A DNA stretch of 64,000 nucleotides from Taeniopygia guttata. Its lineage: Eukaryota; Chordata; Aves; Passeriformes; Estrildidae. The position numbers were made by a program, and so were the translations under genes. Where the stretch lies: assembly GCF_048771995.1 (NCBI RefSeq), contig NC_133026.1, positions 152,357,001 through 152,421,000 on the forward strand, given 5' to 3'. A model generated the notes under the pieces. It did not search any database. It had not been told where the DNA came from and worked only from the letters and a program-made list of their open reading frames with translations. This document shows, piece after piece, positions 35,523 to 46,039 of this stretch (its first letter is position 1; every line of letters begins with the position of its first letter).

Positions 35523-35706
35523 GTGAGGGGAGCGCGGGGTGGTCGCGAGCCGAGCGCAGCGGGAATGGGCGGGCTCGGATTGGTGGGGCCGGCGCTGCCT
35601 CGGGTTGTGATTGGCTGGCTGGCCCGGCGCTGAGGTATAAGTAGCGTGCGTCGGGGTGGCGGCGGCGTCAGTTCGGCGGCGGGGCTGGAGGGGACGGGAG
35701 CTGCGG

Positions 35707-35774
35707 ATGCGCGTTCTGGGGAGCGCTGCTGCGCCGGGACGGGCCCCCCGCGGCTGCCGATCCGAGGAGCGCTG
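35707..35774 (+). other. Candidate first exon downstream of TATA box
   Basis: ATG at 35707, about 70 bases after the TATA box, opens MRVLGSAAAPGRAPRGC and reaches a donor-like GCTG|GTGAGC at 35774/35775. Unspliced it stops after 23 codons. An AATAAA follows at 35970-35975, so a short ~300-base transcript is also conceivable. Confidence 0.3.
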
Positions 35775-35969
35775 GTGAGCACGGACGCGACTCCCGCGTC
35801 TGCCTGCGCCGGGGGCCGGCGGTGTCCAGTTGTTTGCGCCGCGCCCTGCCCGGCTCGGGCGGCCAGAGGCTGGTGCGGGGCAGGGAGTGGCGAAGGGGGT
35901 CCGGCTGCTGTCACTGGGCAGTAGCCGTTTCACGGTTTCTGGATTTAAAGTAACGTTGAGAATACTGGG

Positions 35970-35975
35970 AATAAA
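35970..35975 (+). terminator. Poly(A) signal candidate
   Basis: AATAAA followed by GCTGG and a T/G-rich stretch, 330 bases downstream of the TATA box. The same AATAAAGCT context recurs in the neighbouring G-rich repeats. Confidence 0.4.
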
Positions 35976-36099
35976 GCTGGTTGTTTGCTTTCTTATTATT
36001 TGATTTTGCTTTTACTCAATAATTTTTTCTGTATTGCATTATTTCATTGTTCTGTTTGTTTTATTAAACTTAATTTGTTTGGTTTCGTTTTTTTTATCT

Positions 36100-37020
36100 G
36101 ACGTTAATTTAGTAAGGGTTGTGGGGCTGGGGTTGAATCACGGGTTGTGAGGTCACCGGGGAGACATAAAGGCCCAGGGTGTGGAATAAGGACTTTGGCA
36201 TGAGTCGGGCCCAAAACAATGTGGAGCAGTGGAAATGCTGGGGCTGGAGTTGGATAAATGCCTTGGGAGAGAGGCATGGAGCTGCAGTGCAGGGCCTGCA
36301 GGAGATGCCTGGGGGTTCCCAGCCCCTGCCCCTTGGTACCAAGCAGAGGCTGAGGGTGTGGGGGCTCGGAGGGTTCCAGGGCCCATGCATCAGCCCAAGG
36401 GCACCTTTTGGGAGGTGGGAGCAGGGGCCCGGTGGCTATTCCCAGCCCCTGGGGCTGCCTGGGAGAGGTGAGGGGGCCTTTGGGGAGGTGCTGGGCTGAG
36501 ACCCAGGGGGCGGGGGAAGGTAGATGTTTGGCTTCAGGCCTCAAGGGTCCCCAAAGTTGGGATCCCATTAGAGTGGGTGGGATAGCTGCAAGAGACATTG
36601 AAATTATGACAGTAACTGATTTGTGCTCTTATCAACAGCGCCAAGCTGCAGTGAGAAGCAGGAGCAGCTTTTAGCTGCAGGCAGTAGGAAGCTGAGGAGC
36701 TGGAGCTGAGGAAGCAGAGCCGGAGGAGACAGAAATGTGGTAGGGTTTGGGGTAAAACCCCTGTGGAGCTGGGATAGGGAATATGGAGCTGGGATGGGAA
36801 TTGCATGGCTGGAGCTGAAATTGCTTCAAGGGCTCCGATAGAGACTGTAGAGCTGTTACTGCAGGAGGGATTGTTAGGTTGGGGCAGGAATACGGGCTCA
36901 AGTGCTGAACTGAAACCACACAGAGCTAGAGCTAAAACAAAGATCCTGCCCTGAGAGCCAGATGCAGTGTTATGTAGCACTGCTGGGAAGGAGTTGAGGA
37001 GGAAGTGAAACAGAAGAGCT
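36100..37020. repeat. G-rich degenerate minisatellite DNA
   Basis: Irregular repeats of GGGGCTGGG, GGAGCTGGGAT and GAGCTGAAAT phrases with no fixed period that I can see. Open frames on both strands are by-products of the biased composition. It grades into the better-ordered units to its right. Confidence 0.65.
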
Positions 37021-38760
37021 GGCAGTGAAATAAAGCTTGTGAGTCAAGAGCTGAGATCCCTGGGGCTGGGAAAGGGGATTTGGAGGGCTGGTGCTGTAAC
37101 CAGTGTTCAAAGGGATACTCACTGCAGATCTGGAGAGTGACCATAGAATGGGTAAAAAAATGAGGGGCTTGAACTGGACACTACTACAATGGGATGAAAA
37201 AGGTATTTCTACATGGGGAGGTGAAGCTTAAAAACTGGAGCCAAAGGCAAGAACCTGTTTTCTTGCCTGGGAGAAAGTTCACTGGGCAGACCTGGAGCAA
37301 GGTGCCACTGGAGCTGGAAGAAGAGAGCTGGCAGTGAAATAAAGCTTGTGGTTCAAGAGCTGAAATCACTGGGGCTGGGAAAGGGGATTTGTAGGGCAGG
37401 TGCTGTAATCACTGCAGTGGTGGGAAAGGGACTGCACACACCATAGGAACCGAAGGGCTGGCACAGGGACTGTGGGGTTCTTCAGCGACATCCCTTTATG
37501 CCTCTGACATGGATGCTGGGGCTGGGCTTGTGACTGAAATTAGAACAGGATGTGTAGTGCAGGGATGGGTGCTCTGACACTGCGCCTGAAAAACTCGGCA
37601 ACTCTCTGATATGCTCTCGGTCTGCAACGGCATCTGTGGGGCTCGGGGCAAGTGGACTGTGAGGCTGGGATTGTGACTGAAAATGGAAAAAGAACTCTAT
37701 TGCTGAGAACAGGGTTGTGGGCTTTGAACTGAAATGATACAGGTGCACACATAGTGGCTGGGCATTGCTGGGTGGGAGCTGAAATCACTGCGGGGCTGGG
37801 ATATGGATGGTGGGATGGGCTTAGAGACCCTGGGGCATGAGCTGAAGTGCTGCAGAGCTGGAGCCAAGGCCAAGATCCTGCCCTCTGATGATGGAGCTGA
37901 AGAAGAGAGCTGGCAGTGAAATAAAGCTTGTGGTTCAAGAGCTGAAATCACTGGGGCTGGGAAAGGGGATTTGTAGGGCGGGTGCTGTAATCACTGCAGT
38001 GCTGGCAAAGGGACTGCACACACCATAGGAACCGAAGGGCTGGCACAGGGACTGTGGGGTCCTTGTGGTGACATCCCTTTATGCCTCTGACATGGATGCT
38101 GGGGCTGGGCTTGTGATTGAAACTAGAACAGGATGTGTAGGGTGGAGATGGGGCTGTAACATTGTGCCTGAAAAACCTGGGGTTTCTCTGATATGCTTTC
38201 GGTCTGCGACAGCACCAGTGGGGCTGTGGGCAAAGTCACTGTGGGGCTGGCAAACGGACTGTGGGGCTGGGATTGTGACTGGAAATGGATAAGGAACTCT
38301 GTTGCTGAGAACAGGGTTGTGGGCTTTGAATGGAAATGATACAGGGGCAGACATCGTGGCTGGGCATTTCTGGGCGGGGGTTGAAATCACTGCGGGGCTG
38401 GGATATTGCTGGTGGGGTGGGCTTAGAGACCCTGGGGCACGAGCTGAAGTGCTGCAGTGCTGGAGCCAAGGCCACGATCCTGCCCTGTGAATCTGGAGAA
38501 ACGCACAGCTGGAGCTGAAGAAGAGAGCCAGCAGTAAAATAAAGCTTGTGGTTCAAGAGCTGAAATCACTGGGGCTGGGAAAGGGGATTTGTAGGGCGGG
38601 TGCTGTAATCACTGCTGGGCTGGCAAAGGGACTGCACACACCATAGGATCCGAAGGGCTGGCACTGGGACTGTGGGGTTCTTGCGGCGACATCCCTTTAC
38701 GCCTCTGACATGGATGCTGGGTCTGGGCTTGTGACTGAAACTAGAAGAGGATGTGTGGGA
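37020..38760. repeat. G-rich tandem repeat, ~580-620-bp units
   Basis: The phrase CAGTRAAATAAAGCTTGTGR followed by TCAAGAGCTGAAATCACTGGG recurs at about 37025, 37335, 37915 and 38535, giving spacings of about 308, 582 and 618 bases. Each unit also has CCATAGGAACCGAAGGGCTG and ACATCCCTTTAYGCCTCTGA. Each carries a perfect AATAAA. Confidence 0.85.
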
Positions 38761-38944
38761 TATATGTGTTTTGATCATGTAACCAGATGGATTAAGAAAA
38801 TCCAGCATCCATAGCAGATTTCTGTTTGATCTGTGTCTGTTTGCTGGAGAGGGAGGCCGGCAACAGCGGCAGGTGTGAACTGTGAGGATGAGGAGGTCTC
38901 AGAGCAGCCCCAGGTGTGAGCTGTGAGGATGATGAGAAGGGGGG

Positions 38945-41700
38945 CGGCTCTTCAGGCGGCTGATTTAGGGGGTTTTGCTCACATTGCTTTTGGACGGAGT
39001 TGCTGGAGGAGAGGAGTTTATGGGGGGCTCCTGGGGCTGTCTCATGGAAGGACGGTGACCGCTTCAGACAGGGTCTGGGGGATCACTTAGATACGTGGAG
39101 CATTGCTGAAAGGAGGTGCCGAGGGACAAACCTTTGTGCCGAGAAGCAGCGGCCAAATAGGTGAGCTGGTGCCCCTTTGTAGTGGGGACTTCTTTCCCTT
39201 TTGAATTTGGTCTTGCCAGTCACTCCCTGGTGCTCCCAGGAGGAAAAAAAAAAAAAAAAAAAATTGAGGGCATTGTGGACAAAAATTCATAATGAAGAAA
39301 GCAACTCCTCTTCCATTATTGTCCATGATTGAACTGGCAGGGGTCTCCCTTCCCTTGTTTTAAGGGTATTGACTGAAGAAAATCTTTTTTTTTTCCAGGG
39401 TGTTAGGGATGTTGCAGGGGAGACAGGGAATCCCTGTGTTCTCTTTTAAATGGAATGGGAAAAATATTGTTGTCGTATGATGGTTTTGACTTCAGGGTAG
39501 CCCCCACCTTTTCATCATCCTGAGGTTCAAATGGAGGGGGCTGTCTTCTTGTCCCTCCTTTTAAAGGGTTTGGATTGAGGTAGAAATCCCCCTTTGCCAT
39601 CATTTAAGGAAGGCCCTTTTCTTTTCTGTTCTTCTAGGGGATGCATTTGAAGGGGAGCCCACATTTCTTTGCCCTTGTTGAAGTCAGGTGAGCGCCTGAG
39701 CGTGGCGTCAATTTCGGGGCTTCAAAGGAAGGGAGGCGCAGCTGTGGCAGCGCTGGCAGGGTGGGCATGGGGCTGTGCCGCTGCATTTGGGGCGCTTCTT
39801 CTGCCCCTGGCCCGGCAGCGAAGGGTCCGGCGCGGGAGCCCCGCTGGCAGTGGCTGGGGATGGCCGAGGCGGGAGGGGAGTTTGGCACGGCGGGGCTGCC
39901 GCGGGACTGCCGGAGCCGCGCCGGTGCGAGCCGTGCGGAGCCGAGGGGAGCTTTGGCCGGGCCGGCGGGCGGGGCAGGCGGCGCGGGCGCTGCGCCGGTG
40001 CCGGCCGGTGCCGCCGCTCCGTCCGCTCCGGGCGCGGGGCTCGGGCGCCGCCGGGGCCCCCCGGGCCCGGTGCCGGCCCCGCCGGGCCGGGGGGAGCGGG
40101 CGGGGGTCTCCCGGCGCGGCGCCGCCTGTGCCTGCCCAAGGAGCCGCTTTCCTGCCAGGAGCCGCGCTCCGCTGGGAGCGCGGGTTTTCATTTTCCAGAG
40201 TTCCTTGCTGTGGTGGTTTTGAGGAACTTAGGGGATCGTTTTCTTTTGTTCGTAGTTGGTGTATGAGAAAGGTCCTGGTGTACCTGTTGTTGTTATGGTT
40301 CTTGGTTCATGTGCTGATGACAAGGGGTTTTTTGGATTGAGTTTGTTGTTGGATTTTTTTTTTTGTGGGATATGTTGGGTTTTTTATTTGTTTTTATATT
40401 ATTAAAATACAGTAGTAGTTACCTTCTTAAAGGATATTTTTTTTTAAGGTTTACTGTGGTTTTTATGGGTCGTAGCATGAAGTACAGGGTTGGTTTTTAA
40501 TTAGGCTGTGGTGGTTTTTATTAGCGTGAGTATGTAGTGGTTGTTTTGGTGGGTTTGGGGTAGTGTCCTGTAGTCAATTAGTAAGTTGTTTTTTTTTTGT
40601 TTTTTTTTAATATTGATAATTGTGTTCTTTTTAATTCTCTTATAGAGGTTTTATTCATTTGGTTTGTTTAATTGTTGTGAATGTTTTATTGTTACCGGTA
40701 ATTTGGGAGTTATTGTTTATGGTTACATTTATCTTTTGGTGACGTGTTTATTTCTAGGTGGTATTTGTATTTTGATGGTTTGAGGCATTATGGCTTTATT
40801 GAATTAGGAATAATTTTTGTTGTTGTTAATTTAAGTTTATTTATTTGGGTTTTGTTTTAGTGTGATGTATTTGTTGGTTGCTTTTTATTAGTGGGGTTTT
40901 TTTTAGGAACATGTGTATTTATACGGTGGGTTTTTTTAGGTAGTTTTTTATTTGGGTACTTATCTTTTTCTTGTCTAGTGATTTAGAATATTTTAATATC
41001 GTTTATTACTTTAGTTTTTAACATTAAATTAGACTACTGGTTACTCTTCGAGTTAGTGTAGGGGTGTGGTTTTCATTTTTAGTAGCTTTCAGGGTCTGTT
41101 GTACAGTTTGAAGTTAGTAAGCTGGTTGGACTTCTTTTTCTAGTGGGTTTTGTAATTCGTTTTCTATGTATGTTTTGGTTTCTATGGGTTGTTTTTTATT
41201 TTTGTTTAATTTTTGTGATGTGTCTCACGAAGAACTGTTAATGAAGAGTGTAGCATGGGTTTATTTTTTGCTGGTAGTTGGTTCTATGGTGGTGTATTTT
41301 TAGTTTGTGTTGTTTGGTTTTGGGTTTCTTTTGTTAGAGATTAAAGTTTTTATTCTGGGGTTAATTTGTTATTATTTTTAAGGATTTAGGGCGATTGAGA
41401 TTTTTGATATGGATGTCCTGTATGATAAGAGTTAAATTATTTGCTTTATGTGGAATTGATGGCGGGGTAGGAGACATTTTTGTATAGAACGTGTATTTTA
41501 ATCATAGTATTAAAATAATACCGTGGTAAGAGGGGCTGTGTTTTATTGTTTGTTTTCGAGGTGGTTTGGCATTTTCTTATAGGTTGGCGGTTTTTTTTGT
41601 TGGCTCGTGGAGCCATTCTGACTTTTTTTGATGAAATTGGTGGGAATTTGATGTTTCTTTTGTTATTTTATTTTTAGGAATTGGATCTTTTCAGTAGGCT
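38945..41700 (+). repeat. Composite repeat, copy 3
   Basis: Its CpG block (38945-40200) has the shared GGCTTCAAAGGAAGGGAGGC and GCGGGGCTCGGGCGCCGCCG landmarks. A poly(A) run (39244-39262) and nearby bases are inserted within 39220-39480. The C-poor block starts at about 40200 and aligns with copies 1 and 2, more diverged, to about 41700 (AGGAATTGGATCTTTTCAG). Confidence 0.83.
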
Positions 41701-42850
41701 TTTTCATTTTGCTTTTTTTTTTGTTTTGTGGTGTAATAGTATTTTAGAAGAATTTGGATGATTTTTAAAAATATTTTTGTTATACTTTTCATCTAATATT
41801 GTTAGATTATTACAGATGTTTTGGAGTTTTCTTTTTAAGTTTCATTTGGATGAATTTATGCTAGATGGTAGGACTGTGTTTTTATTTTTGGGGTAGTTGG
41901 TTGTAGGTATATGTTTTTCAAGTGAAGGTAAATCGAGGTTTGTATTCGGTTGTTAGAGGAATGGAGAAAAATGTATTGGTAATGTTAACAGTGGTGTGTT
42001 ATTTTGTGGTTTTTGATTTTAGTTTGTATTGGAGTTTTAATAAGTTTGGTACAGTAGTGTTTAATGGTGGAGTTATTTAAGGTATGATAGTTTATAGTTA
42101 ATTCTTATTTGTTTTAGATTTGTGTGTAGGTTAGAGGAGGTTGTTGAAGGGTGAGTGGGTTTTGTAGATGAATTTTAATGTTTCAGTTTATAGAGCATTT
42201 TTTGGATGGGAGTTACAGTATTTTGAGTTATTTGGTGTCGCTGCTGATGTATTGTTGAGGTGGTAAGGAGTATTTGTTGGGTTTTTTTAAAGAAGGTTTA
42301 TTGTTGATAGTTTCAGATAGTTGTGGTGGGTTGCTTAATTGTTTTATGTTTTTTGGCTTTTTAGTAGTTATTTTAAATATGTTTGAGTTTTTGGGGTTTA
42401 TTGAAATACTTGATTTTGAGGAAGATCCTGTTTAGAATGTATGATTTTTTTTTGGCTTAAAATAAAAATTTTATTTTTTTTTTTCGTGAGGTTTATTTTT
42501 TTTTTCTTACTGCTATATTTTGTGATATTTGTGTTAGGTTAGTAATAGGAATAGCTTTACTTTTATATGTTGAAATGAGGGTAGTGTGTACTGCGTTCTG
42601 GTGTTCATAAAGGTTTAATATTTTTGTGATTCTGATGTGTTAGGTTAATGAATTTATAAAGTTTACAAGACTTTTTTTTTGTTTTTATTTCGATACAGGC
42701 AGGGTTTTCTTAGTTTTAAGGATTTGTTTGGCATAATTAAGAGGCCTTATTGAGGGGATAGAACAGGGTGTCTCTGTTAATCTATTTGGCAATTTGGATA
42801 TTGGGTAAATAAAGTTAATATTTTGGTATTATTTTTGGGTTTTGTTTATT
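40200..42850 (+). repeat. Long C-depleted G/T-rich segment
   Basis: About 2.6 kb with very few C on the + strand. For example 42121-42180 contains 24 G and no C, and 42061-42120 contains one C. It extends about 1.1 kb beyond the part shared with copies 1 and 2. No coding frame or known element is seen. It ends sharply at the start of the tandem array. Confidence 0.82.
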
Positions 42851-42859
42851 TATTTATGA

Positions 42860-45183
42860 ATTTGTGTGCCTACAGCTGTAGTGTCTCTGCTGCAACTCCA
42901 AGTATCCATTCATGTTTGTGTGCATTAGGCAGTGCAGTCGTGTAACAACGAGCCCCCTCTGTAACCAGCCCACAGACCCTCTCCTTCGACCTCGTGGGAA
43001 TTCGGGAAGCGGCACACGGCTCTGCAAGGAAGCCTTGATCTTTGTCACTGGAAGGTGTCACACAGGGAGCCTTCAGGAGCAGCCAAGGAGTTGCTGTAAG
43101 TCGGGCAACCACTAGTGAGGGGGAGCTAGGGTCCGCTCGAGTTTTGGGAACGCCACATCACCTCGTCTCCTCTTCAGCCAGGCAGACCCTGCCAGGAGGG
43201 CGAGGGCGAAGCGTGCGGCCCGAGGAGCCCGGCGTTCTTAGGAGAATGGCGAGTAGCAGAATTGCTGGTTTGTGGCTGCTGAGCAGCTAAGATCATGCAG
43301 TGATGTTTGCTGTTCTTGATTGTAGCTGAGCAAGGGACCACAGCCTGCTGACCATAAGACATTCCCAGCTGTCGAGGCAGCCTCCATTTGCACAGGATGT
43401 GGATTCTCATCCCCGGATGCCTGAGAGATAAGTCGAGGGCTAAGGCCCACAGAGGGGACGAAGGCAATGTGCTGGGAGGTCCTATTGAATCAGCTCTGGG
43501 GGCGGGCATGTGCAAGAAGGGTCCCCTTAGGCCACCTAAAGGGAAAATGTCTATTTTGATCGCGGTGCTGAAGCATGCAGGGCAGACCAGTTCCAGTGTG
43601 TGTCCTGTAACTTGTCTCTGGTGCACTCTGTGTTGTTTGGGTCTCTCAGTCCTTGCACACATTCTTCTCATTGAAAGCTCTCTCTCCCTGTCCTGTCCCC
43701 TCGTTTGTCACGTCCTGTCCTGTGTCACCGGTATCTGCACTCATTTGTCCAGGAGCTGCTCTGCCCTGCTGCATAGCCTGTAATAGCACAAATCCCCGGG
43801 ACTTGAAATTTGTAATGCATGGTGTAGTTGGGATCTAGATTCTATTGGGAGATTGACATAATATTTTTGGTGCTGTTAAGTTGTCCTGCAGCCGTTTGAC
43901 ACTAGTTCTAACTTCCTTTCAGATGCTGACAGTTCAAATCTGTGGTAGAGGGCACCAGTGCTGGGTAAAGGTGTTAGCATAAGCAGGTCAGTCATTGTTG
44001 GCATTTGCAGGAGAAGCCTAAATCATGACTGTGTTACAGCAGTGTTCTTTGCCTTTATTTTTAGGAAGTCCAGGCAGATAGCAGCAGTCAAGGCCCATTG
44101 TGCTAGGTGAGCAGTGGAGAGAAGCTGTTGTTCTTGCTCAGGTTTCAGTTTTTGGTGCAACTGTAAGAATCCATTCTTGTTTGTGTGCTTTAGGAAATCC
44201 ACTTGGAGTATGACAAGCCCCTGTCACCAGCTGGCTGATGGACTGATTTTCCTGTGCTTTATGAGACCTCTGGAAGTATTGCAGGGCTCTGTGATGAAGC
44301 CTAAAATTTTTGTTTTTCAAGGTCCCATTCTGGTAGCCCGGAGGAACGGACAAGGAGTTGCGGTGAGTCAGGGAGGTAGGGAGGAAGTGCGAGGGTACAC
44401 TCAAGTTTGTGCACTGCCACGTCACCCCCTCTCCACTTAACCGTGCTGTACCCATAGGTGATGCTGTCGGCCTCCAAGCACGCCTGAAGTGTGTGGCCTG
44501 GGCACTCTGAGGAGAATGGTGAGTAGCAGATTTACCAGGTTTTGTCCGATGTGCTGTTAAGACTGTGCACTGATGTTTGGTTTTCTTTCTCTGGTCAGAC
44601 CAAGAGCGAACGGCCTGGGGACAACTGGAACTTCCCAGACAGGCAGGAGGCCTCACCCGATGGGATTTTCATCCAAGGAAATGTGCAAGATAAGTCAAGG
44701 GCTACAACCCAGAGAGGGGATGGAAGAGAGGTGCCAGGGACTCCCCAAGAAGGGTTTTTGAGTCAGATTTGGAGATGGGGATGTGCAAGAAGCGTCTCCT
44801 TAAGCCACCTGAAGGGAAAATGTCTGTTTTGATCTCTGTGCTGAGGTGTGCTGGGCAGAGCAGTTCCGGTGTGTGTCCTGGCACTTCTCTGGTGCACTCT
44901 TTGTTGTTTGGGTCTCTCGGTCCTTTCTTCTCATCAAAAGCTCTCTCTCCCTCTCCTGTCCCCTCGTTTGTCACATCCTGTCCCGTGTCACGGGTGTCCT
45001 GTCCTGTCTCCCGGCGGTGCTCTGCCCTGCTGCCTATCCCGTAATAGCACAAGTCCTGGGGACTTGAAATGGGTAATCGAGGGTGTATTTGAGCTCTAGA
45101 TTGTATTGGGAGATTGACGTAAGATGTTTGGTGCTGTTAAGTTGTCTTGCAGCCTTTTAACACTAGTCCTAACTTCCTTTCAG
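42860..45183 (+). repeat. Diverged edge monomers of the array
   Basis: The partial first unit and the unit at 43923-45183 differ at many positions from the homogenised units to the right, with several small indels (1261 versus about 1275 bp). Such decay at an array edge is expected when unequal exchange homogenises only the interior. These units preserve the likely ancestral reading frame in the third exon-like block (44194-44362). Confidence 0.85.
44194..44362 (+). pseudogene. Older, frame-preserving version of exon-like block C
   Basis: 169 nt between TGTGTGCTTTAG and GTGAGT, open for 56 codons: KSTWSMTSPCHQLADG ... GPILVARRNGQGVA. It ends in phase 0, matching block D. The neighbouring blocks of this unit carry stops (for example TAG within block A at about 43946), so the unit as a whole is decayed. 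Confidence 0.45.
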
Positions 45184-46039
45184 ATGCTGACAGTTCAAAT
45201 CTGTGGCAGCGGAGTCCCAATCCTGGGTGAGGAACTTCCGTCAGCTGGTCAGTCATTGTTTGCGTTTGCAGGGGAAGCCTAAATGGTGACTGTGTTACAG
45301 CAGTGTTCTTTGCCTTTATTTTTAGGAGGTCCAGGCAGATAGCAGCAGTCAAGGCCCAGTGTGCCAGGTGAGCAGAGGACAGAAGCAGTTGTTCTTGCTC
45401 AGGTTTCAGTTTTTATTGCAGCTGTAAGCATCCTTTCTCCTTTTGTGCTTTAGGGAATTGACTGGGAGTACACATACCTCTGTCACCAACTGGCTGAAGG
45501 ACCCGGTTTCATGCGCTTGTGATCTCGGTGGAAGTATTCCAGGACCCTGTGATGAAACCTTCCAATTTTGCATGTCAAGGTCCCATCCTGGTAGCCCAGA
45601 GGAATGGCCGAGGAGTTGCAGTGAGTCGGGGGGGTAGGGAGGAGGAGGAGGAGTGAGAGTCCACTCATGATTGAGCAATGCTATGTCGCCTTGTCTCCAC
45701 TGAACTTAGGTGTACCCTGCAATGACGGCGTCAGAATCCAAGCACGCCCGAAGTGTGCTGGCCGGAGAACGTGGGCAATCTGAGGAGAATGGTGAGTAGC
45801 AGAATTATCAGGTTTGGTCCGATGTGCTGTTAAGACTGTGCACTGATGTTTGGTTTTCTTTCTCTGGTCAGACCAAGAGAGAACGGCCTGGGGACAACTG
45901 GAACTCCCCAGACAGGCTGGAGGCCTCACCCAATGGGGATTTGCATCCCAGGATATGTGCAAGATAAGTCCAGGGCTGCAACCCAGAGAGGGGATGGAAG
46001 AGAGGTGCCAGGGACTCCCCAGGAAGGGTTTTTGAGTCC

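Larger units (their letters stand above)
34676..35930. promoter_or_regulatory. CpG island with paired NF-Y boxes and TATA box
   Basis: About 1.25 kb of CpG-dense DNA unlike the three repeated islands. CCAAT boxes lie at 35191-35195 and 35221-35225 (30 bp apart). Inverted ones (ATTGG) lie at 35579-35583 and 35610-35614 (31 bp apart). A TATAAG box lies at 35636-35641. TTTCAAA just after the second CCAAT box is a possible cell-cycle CHR element. These spacings are typical of NF-Y-driven promoters. Open frames across the island on both strands reflect GC content. No gene body is recognised. Confidence 0.6.

Noticed and set aside
34592..35933. Overlapping long frames on both strands of the 34.7-35.9 kb CpG island
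   Set aside because: Arg/Pro/Ala-rich composition frames with no recognisable motif; promoter features are the better reading.
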